Shown here: in pieces, positions 19,738 to 37,517 of the stretch
Numbering within the stretch: position 1 is the stretch's first letter
Layout: each line of letters begins with the position of its first letter
DNA from: Pseudomonas sp. Seg1
GTDB taxonomy: Bacteria; Pseudomonadota; Gammaproteobacteria; Pseudomonadales; Pseudomonadaceae
Length of the DNA: 64,000 bases
Reading direction: 5' to 3'
NCBI RefSeq assembly: GCF_018326005.1
Contig: NZ_AP021903.1
Span: 1,366,001-1,430,000, forward strand
Translations under genes and position numbers: made by a program
The notes under the pieces: model-generated
Told to the model about the DNA's origin: nothing
What the model saw: the letters and a program-made list of their open reading frames with translations, nothing else
Databases searched by the model: none

Positions 19738-22700
19738 ATGCCGGCTTCATTCGTTCATCTACGCCTGCACACTGAATACTCCCTGGTCGACGGGCTGGTG
19801 CGGATCAAGCCACTGGTCAAGGCGCTGACCGCCATGAACATGCCGGCGGTCGCGGTCACCGACCAGAACAACATGTGTTCCCTGGTCAAATTCTATAAAA
19901 ACACCATGGGCGCGGGCATCAAGCCGATCTGCGGTGCCGACCTGTGGCTGTCGAACAAGGATCCGGACGCACCGCTGAGCCGGATCAGCCTGTTGGTGAT
20001 GAACGCCAAGGGCTATCGCAACCTCACCGAATTGATCTCGCGCGGCTTCATCGAAGGCCAGCGCAACGGCATGATCATTGTCGAGCGCGAGTGGGTCGCC
20101 GAAGCCAACGAAGGCCTGATCATGCTCTCCGCTGCCAAAGAAGGCGAGATCGGCATGGCGATGATCGGCGGCAACCCGGCCGAGGCTGAAGCCCTGGCGC
20201 GTGAATGGATGGCAGTGTTCCCGGATCGTTTCTATCTGGAGATCCAGCGCACCAATCGCCCCAACGATGAAGAACAACTGCACGGCGCCGTGGCTCTGGC
20301 CGACAAGCTTGGTGCGCCGCTGGTGGCGACCAACGATGTGCGCTTCATCAAGCAGGAAGACTTCGCCGCCCACGAGACCCGCGTGTGCATCGGTGAGGGC
20401 CGCGCCCTCGACGATCCGCGCCGTTCGAAGAATTACAGCGATCAGCAATACCTCAAAAGCGCCGAGGAAATGGCCGAGCTGTTCAGCGACATTCCTGACG
20501 CTATCGAAAACACCATCGAGATCGCCAAGCGCTGCAACATCGAAGTGAAACTGGGCACGCACTTCCTGCCCAACTTCCCGATTCCCGATGGCATGACCAT
20601 CGACGAGTATTTCCGCAAAGTCTCCTTCGACGGACTCGAAGAGCGACTGGCGGTACTGCTGCCCAAAGACACCACCGAAGACTATGAAGCCAAGCGTCAG
20701 GTCTACGTCGATCGCTTGAATTTCGAGCTGGATATCATCATCCAGATGGGCTTCCCCGGTTACTTCCTGATCGTGATGGACTTTATCCAGTGGGCCAAGA
20801 ACAACGGCGTACCGGTCGGTCCTGGCCGTGGGTCGGGTGCCGGCTCGCTGGTGGCCTACGTGCAGAAGATCACCGACCTTGATCCGCTGGAATATGACCT
20901 GCTGTTCGAACGTTTCCTTAACCCGGAACGGGTATCGATGCCCGACTTCGACGTCGACTTCTGCATGGACGGCCGTGACCGGGTGATCGACTATGTGGCC
21001 GAGAAATACGGCCGCAACGCGGTAAGCCAGATCATCACGTTCGGTTCCATGGCCGCCAAGGCTGTGGTGCGTGACGTGGCGCGGGTGCAGGGCAAGTCCT
21101 ACGGCCTGGCGGATCGTCTGTCGAAGATGATCCCGTTCGAAGTCGGCATGACCCTGGAAAAAGCCTACGAGCAGGAAGAAATCCTCCGTGACTTCATCAA
21201 GGTCGATGAAGAGGCTGCGGAAATCTGGGAGATGGCGCGCAAGCTCGAAGGCGTTGTGCGTAACGTCGGTAAACACGCCGGTGGTGTGGTGATCGCACCG
21301 ACCAAGCTGACCGACTTCTCGCCAATCTATTGCGACGAGGCCGGTGACGGTCTGGTAACCCAGTTTGACAAGGATGACGTTGAGGCCGCCGGTCTGGTGA
21401 AGTTCGACTTCCTCGGTCTGCGGACCCTGACGATCATCGATTGGGCGCTGAAAACCATCAACCGTGACCGCGCCAAGGTCAACGAACCGCCGCTGGATAT
21501 CGCGTTTATCCCGCTCGACGACAAACCGACTTATACATTGCTGCAAAAAGCTGAAACCACAGCGGTGTTCCAGCTTGAATCGCGCGGCATGAAAGAGCTG
21601 ATCAAAAAACTCAAGCCCGACTGCCTGGAAGACTTGATCGCACTGGTAGCGCTGTTCCGTCCGGGCCCGCTGCAATCCGGCATGGTGGACGACTTCATCA
21701 ACCGTAAGCACGGTCGCGCCGAACTGGCGTACCCGCACTCGGACTACCAGTACGAAGGCCTCAAGCCAGTATTGGCGCCGACGTACGGCATCATCCTGTA
21801 TCAGGAACAGGTGATGCAGATTGCCCAGGTCATGGCCGGTTACACCCTCGGTGGTGCGGACATGCTCCGTCGGGCGATGGGTAAGAAAAAGCCCGAGGAA
21901 ATGGCCAAGCAACGCGGCGGTTTCATTGAAGGTTGCGCAACCAACAATATTGACGCTGACCTCGCCGGTAACATTTTCGACCTGGTAGAGAAGTTTGCCG
22001 GTTACGGCTTCAACAAATCCCACTCCGCCGCCTACGGCCTGGTCTCGTACCAGACCGCCTGGCTGAAAGCCCACTACCCGGCGCCGTTCATGGCCGCGGT
22101 ACTGTCGGCGGATATGCACAACACCGACAAGGTCGTGACCTTGATCGAGGAAGTGCGCACGATGAAACTGCGCCTCGACGCGCCGGACGTGAACACTTCG
22201 GAGTTCAAGTTCACGGTGAACGACGACGGCCGCATCGTTTACGGCCTCGGCGCGATCAAAGGTGTCGGCGAAGGCCCGGTGGAAGCGATCACCGAGGCAC
22301 GCCAGGAAGGTCCGTTCAAGGATCTGTTCGATTTCTGCGCCCGGGTTGACCTCAAACGTATCAACAAGCGCACGCTGGACGGTCTGATCCGCAGCGGTGC
22401 GCTGGATCGTCTTGGCCCGTACTTCCATGACGAACAAAAGGCCTACCAGGCCAACATCGACCGCAACCGCGCCGTGTTGCTGGCGGCGATGGAAGAGGCG
22501 ATCAAGGCTGCCGAGCAGACCGCGCGCACCCACGACAGTGGTCACGCCGACCTGTTTGGCGGGCTGTTCGTCGAGGAAGATGCCGACGTTTATGCGAGCC
22601 ATCGCAAAGCCAAGGAACTGACCCTCAAGGAGCGCCTCAAGGGTGAGAAAGACACCTTGGGCCTGTACCTGACCGGTCACCCGATTGACGAATACGAAGG

Positions 22701-23259
22701 CGAGATCCGCCGTTTCGCCCGGCAGCGCATCATTGATCTGAAGCCGGCTCGCGATACGCAGACCGTGGCAGGCATGATCATCGCGCTGCGGGTGATGAAG
22801 AACAAAAAGGGCGACAAGATGGGCTTCATCACCCTCGACGACCGTTCGGGGCGGATCGAGGCGTCGCTGTTTGCCGATGCTTTCCACTCTGCGCAATCGC
22901 TGCTGCAGACCGACGCGATGGTGGTGGTCGAAGGCGAGGTCAGCAATGACGACTTCTCCGGCGGCCTGCGTCTGCGGGTCAAGCGTGTGATGAGCATGGA
23001 AGACGCGCGCACCAACCTTGCCGAAAGCCTGCGTCTGAAGCTGCAAACCCAGGACTTGAAGGGCGATCAGCTACGCTGGTTGGGCGACCTGCTCAAGCGT
23101 CATCGCGGGGCGTGCCCGATTACCATGGAGTACACCAGCCCCGATGCGAAGACCTTGCTGCAGTTTGGCGAGACCTGGCGAATCGACCCGGCGGATGCCT
23201 TGATTCAAGCCCTGCGTGACCAGTTCGGGCGAGACAACGTCTTCCTCCAATACCGTTGA
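19738..23259 (+). CDS. dnaE: DNA polymerase III alpha subunit
   Basis: Replicative polymerase catalytic subunit, family C. 1173 residues. An N-terminal PHP domain begins VHLRLHTEYSLVDGL; the palm has GPGRGSGAGSLVAY and the catalytic aspartates in MPDFDVDFCMDGRDR; FNKSHSAAYGLVSYQTAWLK marks the fingers region; an OB fold lies around MGFITLDDRSGRIEASLFAD. Length and motifs are standard for the DnaE1 type. Confidence 0.99.
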   Translation: MPASFVHLRLHTEYSLVDGLVRIKPLVKALTAMNMPAVAVTDQNNMCSLVKFYKNTMGAGIKPICGADLWLSNKDPDAPLSRISLLVMNAKGYRNLTELISRGFIEGQRNGMIIVEREWVAEANEGLIMLSAAKEGEIGMAMIGGNPAEAEALAREWMAVFPDRFYLEIQRTNRPNDEEQLHGAVALADKLGAPLVATNDVRFIKQEDFAAHETRVCIGEGRALDDPRRSKNYSDQQYLKSAEEMAELFSDIPDAIENTIEIAKRCNIEVKLGTHFLPNFPIPDGMTIDEYFRKVSFDGLEERLAVLLPKDTTEDYEAKRQVYVDRLNFELDIIIQMGFPGYFLIVMDFIQWAKNNGVPVGPGRGSGAGSLVAYVQKITDLDPLEYDLLFERFLNPERVSMPDFDVDFCMDGRDRVIDYVAEKYGRNAVSQIITFGSMAAKAVVRDVARVQGKSYGLADRLSKMIPFEVGMTLEKAYEQEEILRDFIKVDEEAAEIWEMARKLEGVVRNVGKHAGGVVIAPTKLTDFSPIYCDEAGDGLVTQFDKDDVEAAGLVKFDFLGLRTLTIIDWALKTINRDRAKVNEPPLDIAFIPLDDKPTYTLLQKAETTAVFQLESRGMKELIKKLKPDCLEDLIALVALFRPGPLQSGMVDDFINRKHGRAELAYPHSDYQYEGLKPVLAPTYGIILYQEQVMQIAQVMAGYTLGGADMLRRAMGKKKPEEMAKQRGGFIEGCATNNIDADLAGNIFDLVEKFAGYGFNKSHSAAYGLVSYQTAWLKAHYPAPFMAAVLSADMHNTDKVVTLIEEVRTMKLRLDAPDVNTSEFKFTVNDDGRIVYGLGAIKGVGEGPVEAITEARQEGPFKDLFDFCARVDLKRINKRTLDGLIRSGALDRLGPYFHDEQKAYQANIDRNRAVLLAAMEEAIKAAEQTARTHDSGHADLFGGLFVEEDADVYASHRKAKELTLKERLKGEKDTLGLYLTGHPIDEYEGEIRRFARQRIIDLKPARDTQTVAGMIIALRVMKNKKGDKMGFITLDDRSGRIEASLFADAFHSAQSLLQTDAMVVVEGEVSNDDFSGGLRLRVKRVMSMEDARTNLAESLRLKLQTQDLKGDQLRWLGDLLKRHRGACPITMEYTSPDAKTLLQFGETWRIDPADALIQALRDQFGRDNVFLQYR

Positions 23260-23398
23260 CCGGCAGGTGGTATCACAATGCCTGCCCACAACCTGAATTT
23301 TTAATCTCGACCTCAGCGCGCCTCTCCCTTAAGGTAGGGCGCGAATAGACAACCGGCCGGCCCAAGCTCATTTGGGACACGACCCAAGACGGACGCCT

Positions 23399-24346
23399 AT
23401 GAACCCGAATTTTCTAGATTTCGAACAGCCGATCGCCGACCTGCAAGCCAAGATCGAAGAGTTGCGCTTGGTCGGTAATGACAATTCGCTGAATATCGGC
23501 GATGAGATCTCCCGCCTGCAGGACAAGAGCAAAACGCTGACCGAAGACATCTTCGGCAAGCTGACCAGCTGGCAGATCGCACGCCTTGCGCGTCACCCGA
23601 AACGCCCGTACACCCTCGATTACATCGAGCACATCTTCACCGAGTTCGACGAGTTGCACGGCGACCGTCACTTCTCCGACGACGCGGCTATCGTTGGCGG
23701 TATCGCCCGTCTGGAAGACCAGCCGGTGATGATCATCGGTCACCAGAAAGGCCGTGAAGTCCGTGAGAAGGTGCGCCGCAACTTCGGCATGCCGCGTCCG
23801 GAAGGCTACCGCAAGGCTTGCCGTCTGATGGAGATGGCCGAGCGTTTCAAAATGCCGATCCTGACCTTCATCGACACTCCGGGCGCCTACCCTGGAATCG
23901 ACGCTGAAGAGCGCAACCAGAGCGAAGCCATCGCCTGGAACCTGCGCGTGATGTCGCGCCTGAAAACCCCTATCATCGCCACCGTTATCGGTGAGGGTGG
24001 TTCCGGTGGTGCATTGGCCATTGGCGTCTGCGATCAGCTGAACATGCTGCAATACTCGACTTACGCGGTGATCTCGCCGGAAGGCTGCGCTTCGATTCTG
24101 TGGAAAACCGCAGAAAAGGCGCCGGATGCCGCTGAAGCGATGGGCATCACCGCCGAGCGTCTGAAAGGTCTGGGCATTGTCGACAAGGTGATTGGCGAGC
24201 CTCTGGGCGGCGCCCACCGTGATCCGGCCGCTGCTGCTGCGTCGATCCGTGCCGAGCTGAGCTCGCAACTGGCGATGCTGAAGAAGTTCGATAACGAAGC
24301 GCTGTTGAAGCGTCGTTACGATCGACTGATGAGCTACGGCCTCTAA
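23399..24346 (+). CDS. accA: acetyl-CoA carboxylase carboxyltransferase alpha subunit
   Basis: With AccD transfers carboxyl from biotin to acetyl-CoA, the first committed step of fatty-acid synthesis. ATG 23399 gives [20 protein letters not shown], 315 residues; an open extension back to 23372 lacks family similarity. Key stretches: [46 protein letters not shown] (around residue 120), [20 protein letters not shown] and [14 protein letters not shown]. Confidence 0.98.
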   Translation: MNPNFLDFEQPIADLQAKIEELRLVGNDNSLNIGDEISRLQDKSKTLTEDIFGKLTSWQIARLARHPKRPYTLDYIEHIFTEFDELHGDRHFSDDAAIVGGIARLEDQPVMIIGHQKGREVREKVRRNFGMPRPEGYRKACRLMEMAERFKMPILTFIDTPGAYPGIDAEERNQSEAIAWNLRVMSRLKTPIIATVIGEGGSGGALAIGVCDQLNMLQYSTYAVISPEGCASILWKTAEKAPDAAEAMGITAERLKGLGIVDKVIGEPLGGAHRDPAAAAASIRAELSSQLAMLKKFDNEALLKRRYDRLMSYGL

Positions 24347-24363
24347 GTCGAACGCAATACCCC

Positions 24364-24453
24364 TGTAGGAGTGAGCCTGCTCGCGATGAGGGCGTAACAT
24401 TCAACCAATGTGTTGGCTGTCACACCGCTATCGCGAGCAGGCTCACTCCTACA
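24364..24453. repeat. REPIN-like repeat B (accA-tilS gap)
   Basis: Two 24-base arms in perfect inverted orientation: the left arm starts TGTAGGAGTGAGCCTG and ends CTCGCGAT at 24387, and the right arm runs 24430-24453. The 42-base centre is unrelated. The same arm sequence occurs at 31189-31256 (arms swapped, with two changes) and 57566-57655. Confidence 0.9.
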
Positions 24454-24478
24454 TTTGTTTTGGGGCAAAGAGTTAAAT

Positions 24479-25807
24479 ATGGGCCAGTCCATGATTGATT
24501 TGCCTTCCCGGCTTCTGCTGAATCTTGAGCCGTGGCGCAACGCCACTCATTGGCGCATCGCGTTTTCCGGTGGTCTCGATTCCACCGTCCTCCTGCACCT
24601 GCTTGCCGATCTGGCAAAAACCGAATCCCTCCCGACGCTCAGCGCCATCCACATCCATCACGGCCTTCAGGCTGCGGCTGATGCGTGGCCGGCGCATTGC
24701 CAGTCTGTATGCGATGTGTTGGGTATTCCGTTACAAGTGGTGCGGGTGAGTGTGCGGCCGGGAGCCAGTCTGGAGCGGGCGGCGCGGGATGCGCGGTATG
24801 CGGTGTTCAGTTCGGTGACGCAGTTGGATGACGTGTTGCTGACAGGCCAGCACCGTGACGATCAAGCCGAAACCCTGCTTTTTCGTCTGATGCGCGGTGC
24901 GGGAGTGCGCGGTCTTTCGGGGATGCCACAACAGCGTCCGTTGGGGCTGGGGGCTTTGGTTAGGCCGTTGCTCGATGTCACTCGGGCGGAGCTGGAGTCC
25001 TACGCCCACAGTCATCAACTGCGCTGGATCGAAGACCCGTCGAATCAGGATTCGCAATTCTCGCGCAATTATTTGCGCCAGCAAATCACGCCACTGCTGA
25101 CTGAACGCTGGCCGCAAGCACAGGCCAGCATGGCCCGTAGCGCTGCGCATCTGCGCGAAGCGCAAGGTCTGCTCGATGAGCTGGCAAAAATGGATCTGGC
25201 TCAGGCGCAAACCGCGGATGAATTCGCATGGCTGGGGCTGCCCTCGCTGGAACTGGCGCCGCTGGCAGGATTGTCCGCCGCCCGTCAGCGCAATGCGCTG
25301 AGTCACTGGCTCGAACCCCTCACGCGCCTGCCCGACACTGACCACTGGTCGGGTTGGGTAAATCTTTACGAAGCCGCCCAGAGCGCTTCGCCTGTCTGGC
25401 GTCTGGCCGATGGTGAGCTGCACCGCAGCGCCGGTCGTCTGTGGTGGCTAAGCGCCGACTGGCTGCGTGCACCGGTGATCGGCAGCGACTGGCAGGCCCC
25501 GGCGTCACCGCTACGCTTGCCCGATAACGGGCGTGTCATGTTCAGCGGACAGACTCCTCGCGGGCCGCTGCGCATTGCTTATCGGCAGGGCGGCGAAGTG
25601 ATGCATCTGGCCGAGCGGGGTCATCGCGACCTCAAACGCCTGCTCAACGAGCGTGCGGTGCCGGGCTTCGTGCGTGGCAGATTGCCGCTGCTGTTTCGCG
25701 GCGAAGAATTGCTCGCGGTGGCGAACCTGCCGGGTCTTGATGGCAATGCGCAGGGAGGCTGGAAATTGCATTGGCAGCCAATAGACGAAGATCAAGGTTT
25801 GAGCTGA
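24479..25807 (+). CDS. tilS: tRNA(Ile)-lysidine synthetase
   Basis: Adds lysine to C34 of the AUA-reading tRNA-Ile using ATP. The PP-loop motif SGGLDS lies at about residue 30, then HIHHGLQAAADAW, GQHRDDQAETLLFRLMRGAGVRGLSGM and RNYLRQQITPLL; the C-terminal TilS domain includes RDLKRLLNERAVPGFVRGRLPL. I place the start at ATG 24479 (442 residues); ATG 24491 (MIDLPSRLLLNLEPW) is an equally plausible start, as neither has a strong SD. Confidence 0.95.
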   Translation: MGQSMIDLPSRLLLNLEPWRNATHWRIAFSGGLDSTVLLHLLADLAKTESLPTLSAIHIHHGLQAAADAWPAHCQSVCDVLGIPLQVVRVSVRPGASLERAARDARYAVFSSVTQLDDVLLTGQHRDDQAETLLFRLMRGAGVRGLSGMPQQRPLGLGALVRPLLDVTRAELESYAHSHQLRWIEDPSNQDSQFSRNYLRQQITPLLTERWPQAQASMARSAAHLREAQGLLDELAKMDLAQAQTADEFAWLGLPSLELAPLAGLSAARQRNALSHWLEPLTRLPDTDHWSGWVNLYEAAQSASPVWRLADGELHRSAGRLWWLSADWLRAPVIGSDWQAPASPLRLPDNGRVMFSGQTPRGPLRIAYRQGGEVMHLAERGHRDLKRLLNERAVPGFVRGRLPLLFRGEELLAVANLPGLDGNAQGGWKLHWQPIDEDQGLS

Positions 25808-26060
25808 AAGGAGCATTCCGGTAGACTACGCTCCCTTCTTGATACAACTTCTGTGGATTCGCCTGAATTGCAGGAGTTGCCGATTACCAAGCAGTCTTTG
25901 CTGGGCGATTCCAAAAAATGTGTAGCGAGCAACGTACCGGTGTTTCATCTGCCGGTCTGTCCCAACGCGGCGGTTTTTTTGAAAGGTGCACTGTGATTAA
26001 TGCAGGTGATCGGGGGCTTCGGCCTTCCTTCGCTTTCCCCGGCGGCTCGTACCGCTTTAA

Positions 26061-28564
<2,504 letters not shown>

Positions 28565-28582
28565 CACTCATTTCTCCGGTAA

Positions 28583-30010
<1,428 letters not shown>

Positions 30011-30091
30011 GCGGAAACTGATAAAAGGACACCGGATTGTGTCGAAAAAGTCGTGACAGCGATGGATTTGCCACTAATCTGATGCCTTAAC

Positions 30092-30123
30092 AGCACAAGC
30101 CTGGGTCTTCCAGGCTTCGTGCT
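30092..30123 (+). terminator. hairpin in the eno-ftsB gap
   Basis: AGCACaAGCCTGG / CCAGGCTtcGTGCT, a long imperfect stem about 80 bases after eno. A terminator-like shape but no proper T-run follows, so function is uncertain. Confidence 0.45.
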
Positions 30124-30181
30124 ATCAGATGCTTCAAAGTTTTGGCGTGGCTGTCTTTTTTCACTGGATACCTGATATTCG

Positions 30182-30460
30182 ATGCGCAGTCCTTACTGGT
30201 TGTTTCTCGTTTTGCTCTTGCTGCTGGCCGGTCTGCAGTACCGCCTGTGGGTGGGCAATGGCAGTCTGGCGCAAGTTGCCGAGCTGAATCAGCAGATTGC
30301 TGATCAACATGCCGAGAACGAAGGTTTGCTGGAGCGCAACCGGGTGATGGACGCTGAAGTCAGCGAGCTGAAAAAAGGCATGGAGACCGTTGAAGAACGG
30401 GCTCGTCACGAGTTGGGCATGGTCAAGGACGGTGAAACCCTTTACCAGTTGGCCCAATGA
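30182..30460 (+). CDS. ftsB: cell division protein FtsB
   Basis: Bitopic divisome protein that pairs with FtsL and recruits FtsW/FtsI. 92 residues: start MRSPYWLFLVLLLLLAGLQY (TM segment), then WVGNGSLAQVAELNQQIADQ opening a Leu/Glu-rich coiled coil, and the conserved end ARHELGMVKDGETLYQL. The stop overlaps ispD by four bases. Confidence 0.95.
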   Translation: MRSPYWLFLVLLLLLAGLQYRLWVGNGSLAQVAELNQQIADQHAENEGLLERNRVMDAEVSELKKGMETVEERARHELGMVKDGETLYQLAQ

Positions 30461-31164
30461 TCAATTCCCTGCCGGCCTTCTGGGCCGTGATTCCTGCCGC
30501 GGGCGTCGGTGCCCGAATGGCCGCGGACCGTCCCAAGCAATACCTGAAACTGGGCGGACGCACAATTCTCGAACACAGCCTTGGCTGTTTCCTTGATCAC
30601 CCAAGCCTCAAGGGTTTGGTGGTCAGTCTTGCGGTTGATGATCCTTACTGGCCGAATCTGGCCTGCGTCAGCGATCCGCGTATTCAGCGCGTTGAGGGCG
30701 GGGCCGAGCGCTCCGGCTCGGTGCTCAATGCCTTGCTGCATTTGCATGCGCAAGGTGCTGATGATGAGGATTGGGTGCTCGTGCACGATGCGGCACGACC
30801 GAATCTGAGTCGCGAAGATCTCGACAAATTACTGGATGAACTGGCGGATGATCCGGTGGGCGGTTTGCTGGCGGTACCTGCGCGCGACACGTTGAAGCGG
30901 GTCGACAAGCACGGTCGGGTAGTTGAGACCGTGGATCGCAGCGTGATCTGGCAGGCGTATACGCCGCAGATGTTTCGCCTCGGTGCGTTGCATCGGGCAT
31001 TGGCCGATAGTCTGGTGGCGGATGCGGTGATTACCGATGAAGCTTCGGCGATGGAGTGGGCAGGACTGGCGCCGCGTCTGATTGAAGGGCGGGCGGATAA
31101 CCTCAAGGTCACCCGACCGGAAGATCTCGAATGGTTGCGTCAGCGTTGGACTAAGCGCCACTGA
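30457..31164 (+). CDS. ispD: 2-C-methyl-D-erythritol 4-phosphate cytidylyltransferase
   Basis: MEP pathway step 3: MEP + CTP to CDP-ME. 235 residues. The nucleotide-binding loop is PAAGVGARMAADRPKQYLKL, with VLVHDAARPNLS and RSVIWQAYTPQMFR typical. Overlaps ftsB (ATGA). In this genome ispD and ispF are separated by the adhC-fghA group rather than adjacent. Confidence 0.97.
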   Translation: MINSLPAFWAVIPAAGVGARMAADRPKQYLKLGGRTILEHSLGCFLDHPSLKGLVVSLAVDDPYWPNLACVSDPRIQRVEGGAERSGSVLNALLHLHAQGADDEDWVLVHDAARPNLSREDLDKLLDELADDPVGGLLAVPARDTLKRVDKHGRVVETVDRSVIWQAYTPQMFRLGALHRALADSLVADAVITDEASAMEWAGLAPRLIEGRADNLKVTRPEDLEWLRQRWTKRH

Positions 31165-31188
31165 ATTTCTGTGGTGCCTGTTGAATCG

Positions 31189-31256
31189 CCATCGCGAGCA
31201 GGCTCACTCCTGCATTTTGAAATGCGTTCCTCTGTAGGAGCGAGCCTGCTCGCGAT
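31189..31256. repeat. REPIN-like repeat C (ispD-LysR gap)
   Basis: The same arms as repeat B but in swapped order: ATCGCGAGCAGGCTCACTCC first, then TGTAGGAGCGAGCCTGCTCG. It lies between two convergent genes and may end both transcripts. Confidence 0.85.
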
Positions 31257-31281
31257 AGCGCATTTACGGGCAACGCAACAC

Positions 31282-33407
<2,126 letters not shown>

Positions 33408-33472
33408 TCAATCGTGGCGACATGGCCGCAAGTCTCGAAGGCTTGCTGCCGTGACTGCGTAGGAGTCTTTAC

Positions 33473-34318
33473 ATGAGTCTGGAAAATATCTCCTGTCAGA
33501 AGAGTTTCGGCGGCTGGCACAAACGCTATCGCCATCGCTCCGATGTGCTCGGTTGTGACATGGTATTTGCCGTGTACCTGCCGCCGCAGGCAGAGCAGGG
33601 CGGCAAGTTGCCGGTGCTGTACTGGCTGTCGGGTCTGACCTGTACTGATGAGAACTTCATGCAGAAGGCTGGCGCGATGCGCATGGCTGCCGAGCTCGGT
33701 TTGATCATCGTCGCACCGGACACCAGCCCGCGTGGCCCTGATGTGCCGGGTGATCCTGACAATGCCTGGGATTTTGGTCTCGGCGCGGGGTTTTATCTGA
33801 ATGCCACGCAGGAACCCTGGTCCCGTCACTATCGGATGCATGACTATGTCGTGCAGGAATTGCCTTCACTGGTTGAAGCGCATTTCCCGGCGTCCGATAA
33901 GCGCAGTATCAGCGGCCACTCCATGGGCGGCCACGGTGCGTTGATTTGTGCGTTGCGTAATCCGGGGCGTTACCAATCGGTGTCGGCGTTTTCACCGATC
34001 AACAATCCAATGGATTGCCCGTGGGGCCAAAAGGCTTTTTCCCGTTACCTGGGCGAAGACCGTTCGAAGTGGAAAGAATGGGATGCCTGCGCGTTGATTG
34101 CTGAAGCTTCTGAGAAACTGCCACTGCTGGTCGATCAAGGTGATCGCGACGACTTCCTCGCCAACCAGCTCAAGCCAGAAGCGCTGCAACAAGCGGCCAA
34201 ACAGGCAGGCCATCCACTGACGCTGCGCCTGCAACCGGGCTACGACCACAGCTATTTCTTCATCTCAAGCTTCATTGACGACCACTTGCAGCATCACGCA
34301 CGCGCCCTTCGGGATTAA
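33473..34318 (+). CDS. fghA: S-formylglutathione hydrolase
   Basis: Hydrolyses S-formylglutathione to formate and glutathione. 281 residues, alpha/beta hydrolase of the esterase D family. The nucleophile Ser is in [17 protein letters not shown], the oxyanion region is [14 protein letters not shown], and the Asp and His are in DQGDRDDFL and [14 protein letters not shown]. Forms a pathway pair with adhC; a terminator follows directly. Confidence 0.96.
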   Translation: MSLENISCQKSFGGWHKRYRHRSDVLGCDMVFAVYLPPQAEQGGKLPVLYWLSGLTCTDENFMQKAGAMRMAAELGLIIVAPDTSPRGPDVPGDPDNAWDFGLGAGFYLNATQEPWSRHYRMHDYVVQELPSLVEAHFPASDKRSISGHSMGGHGALICALRNPGRYQSVSAFSPINNPMDCPWGQKAFSRYLGEDRSKWKEWDACALIAEASEKLPLLVDQGDRDDFLANQLKPEALQQAAKQAGHPLTLRLQPGYDHSYFFISSFIDDHLQHHARALRD

Positions 34319-34330
34319 TGCAGGTAGAAT

Positions 34331-34361
34331 CACGCCCTGACAAAAATCGGGGCGTTTTTTT
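34331..34361 (+). terminator. fghA terminator abutting the ispF start codon
   Basis: CGCCC ... GGGGCG followed by seven Ts; the T-run ends one base before the ispF ATG at 34362. The 3' arm GGGGCG is also the only purine-rich stretch at SD distance from that ATG, so terminator and ribosome-binding site may overlap. Confidence 0.75.
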
Positions 34362-34835
34362 ATGCGTATTGGCCACGGCTATGATGTGCACCGTTTCGCT
34401 GAAGGCGATTTCATTACTCTGGGCGGCGTGCGCATTGCACACGGCTTCGGGCTGCTCGCTCATTCCGACGGTGACGTCCTGCTGCACGCCTTGAGCGATG
34501 CCTTGCTCGGCGCGGCGGCGCTGGGCGATATCGGCAAACACTTCCCGGACACCGACCCGCAATTCAAAGGCGCCGACAGCCGCGCACTGCTGCGTCATGT
34601 GGTCGCGCTGATCCATGCCAAAGGCTGGAAAGTCGGCAACGTCGACAACACCATCGTTGCCCAGGCGCCGAAAATGGCTCCGCATATCGAATCGATGCGC
34701 GCGCTGATCGCGGCGGATCTTCAAGTTGAGTTGGATCAAGTGAACGTGAAAGCTACCACCACCGAAAAGCTTGGCTTTGTCGGTCGCGAAGAAGGCATCG
34801 CCGTGCACTCCGTTGCCTTGTTGCTGCGCGCATGA
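34362..34835 (+). CDS. ispF: 2-C-methyl-D-erythritol 2,4-cyclodiphosphate synthase
   Basis: MEP pathway step 5, a zinc-dependent trimer. 157 residues. The family-wide start [12 protein letters not shown] carries the metal ligands Asp and His, followed by [23 protein letters not shown] and [14 protein letters not shown]. The start is therefore firm even though no classical SD is seen; see the terminator that ends immediately before it. The end overlaps truD by four bases. Confidence 0.97.
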   Translation: MRIGHGYDVHRFAEGDFITLGGVRIAHGFGLLAHSDGDVLLHALSDALLGAAALGDIGKHFPDTDPQFKGADSRALLRHVVALIHAKGWKVGNVDNTIVAQAPKMAPHIESMRALIAADLQVELDQVNVKATTTEKLGFVGREEGIAVHSVALLLRA

Positions 34836-35877
34836 ACGAACTGCAATTGCTCGGCCCGCGTGCCTATGGCGAATCCCTGGGCAGCGCCGTACTGAAAGCG
34901 GTCGCTGAAGATTTTCAGGTCGATGAAGTGCTCGATATCCCGTTCAGCGGCGATGGCGAACATCTGTGGATCTGGGTGGAAAAGCGTGGCCTGAACACCG
35001 AAGAGGCAGCGCGGCGTATCGCCAAGGCTGCGGGCGTGCCGTTGCGTACCGTCAGCTATGCCGGCCTCAAGGATCGCCAGGCGTTGACCCGTCAGTGGTT
35101 CAGCGTGCAACTGCCAGGCAAGGCTGACCCCGATCTGACGGCAGCGGAAAATGACACGCTGAAGATCCTCAAGACCACCCGCCACAAACGCAAGTTGCAA
35201 CGCGGTGCGCATTCGGCCAACGGTTTCACGTTGCGCCTGACTCAGTTTGCCGGCGACAAAGCTGCCATTGAAGAGCGTCTGCAACTGATCGCCAAACAAG
35301 GCATTCCCAATTATTTCGGCGCCCAGCGTTTCGGCCATGACGGCGGCAACGTCGTTGATGCGCGTTCGTGGGCGGCGCGCAAAGCCTTGCCGGAGCAGCG
35401 CAATGTGCGTTCGCGCCTGCTCTCGACCGCGCGCAGTTTCCTGTTCAATCAGGTGCTCGCGGCGCGGGTCGCCGATGGCACCTGGCAAAAGGCACAAGTC
35501 GGCGATCTGCTCGCATTCACTGATAGCCGCAGTTTTTTCCCGGCCGGTGAAGCCGAGTGCAGCGACCCACGCCTGGCGATTCTCGATCTGCACCCGACCG
35601 GGCCGCAGTGGGGCGAAGGTGACTCGCCCGCCGCTGGCGCTGTCCATGATCTGGAGCAGGGGATTGCCGCCCGTGAAGCGGAGCTGCGTGATTGGTTGAT
35701 TCACGCCGGCATGAGCCACGAACGTCGCATCCTGCGGCTGCCCATTGGCGGGTTGACGTGGCATTATCCCCAGCCTGACATTCTGCAACTGGAATTCGTC
35801 CTCCCGGCCGGATGCTTCGCCACTGTATTGGTGCGCGAACTCGTTGATCTGGTGCCGGTGGGGCAGACGGACAGCCC

Positions 35878-35890
<13 letters not shown>
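34832..35890 (+). CDS. truD: tRNA pseudouridine(13) synthase
   Basis: Makes pseudouridine at position 13 of tRNA-Glu. 352 residues. The catalytic Asp is in [16 protein letters not shown] (about residue 80), with the FxV/F-type start [12 protein letters not shown] and [14 protein letters not shown] in the TRUD insert. Overlaps ispF by 4 bases and surE by 13 bases. Confidence 0.97.
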
Positions 35891-37304
<1,414 letters not shown>

Positions 37305-37517
37305 GCATTTCTTCAAAGGCGCTGAATTCCTTTCGTTCGCCTCGGTCTTACTCCGGCAGCGATGGTTTAAACGCAACAGATTGTCGGCTTGCAAACGTGT
37401 GCGCGAAGCGATTTCGCTTCATTAAAGGTAAAGCCGATTCGGCCCGTTATACTTGCGACACCTCATGCCGAAATGCGGCATTCCGAATTTTTTCAGCCAC
37501 CACAAAGGGAGCGGCGG

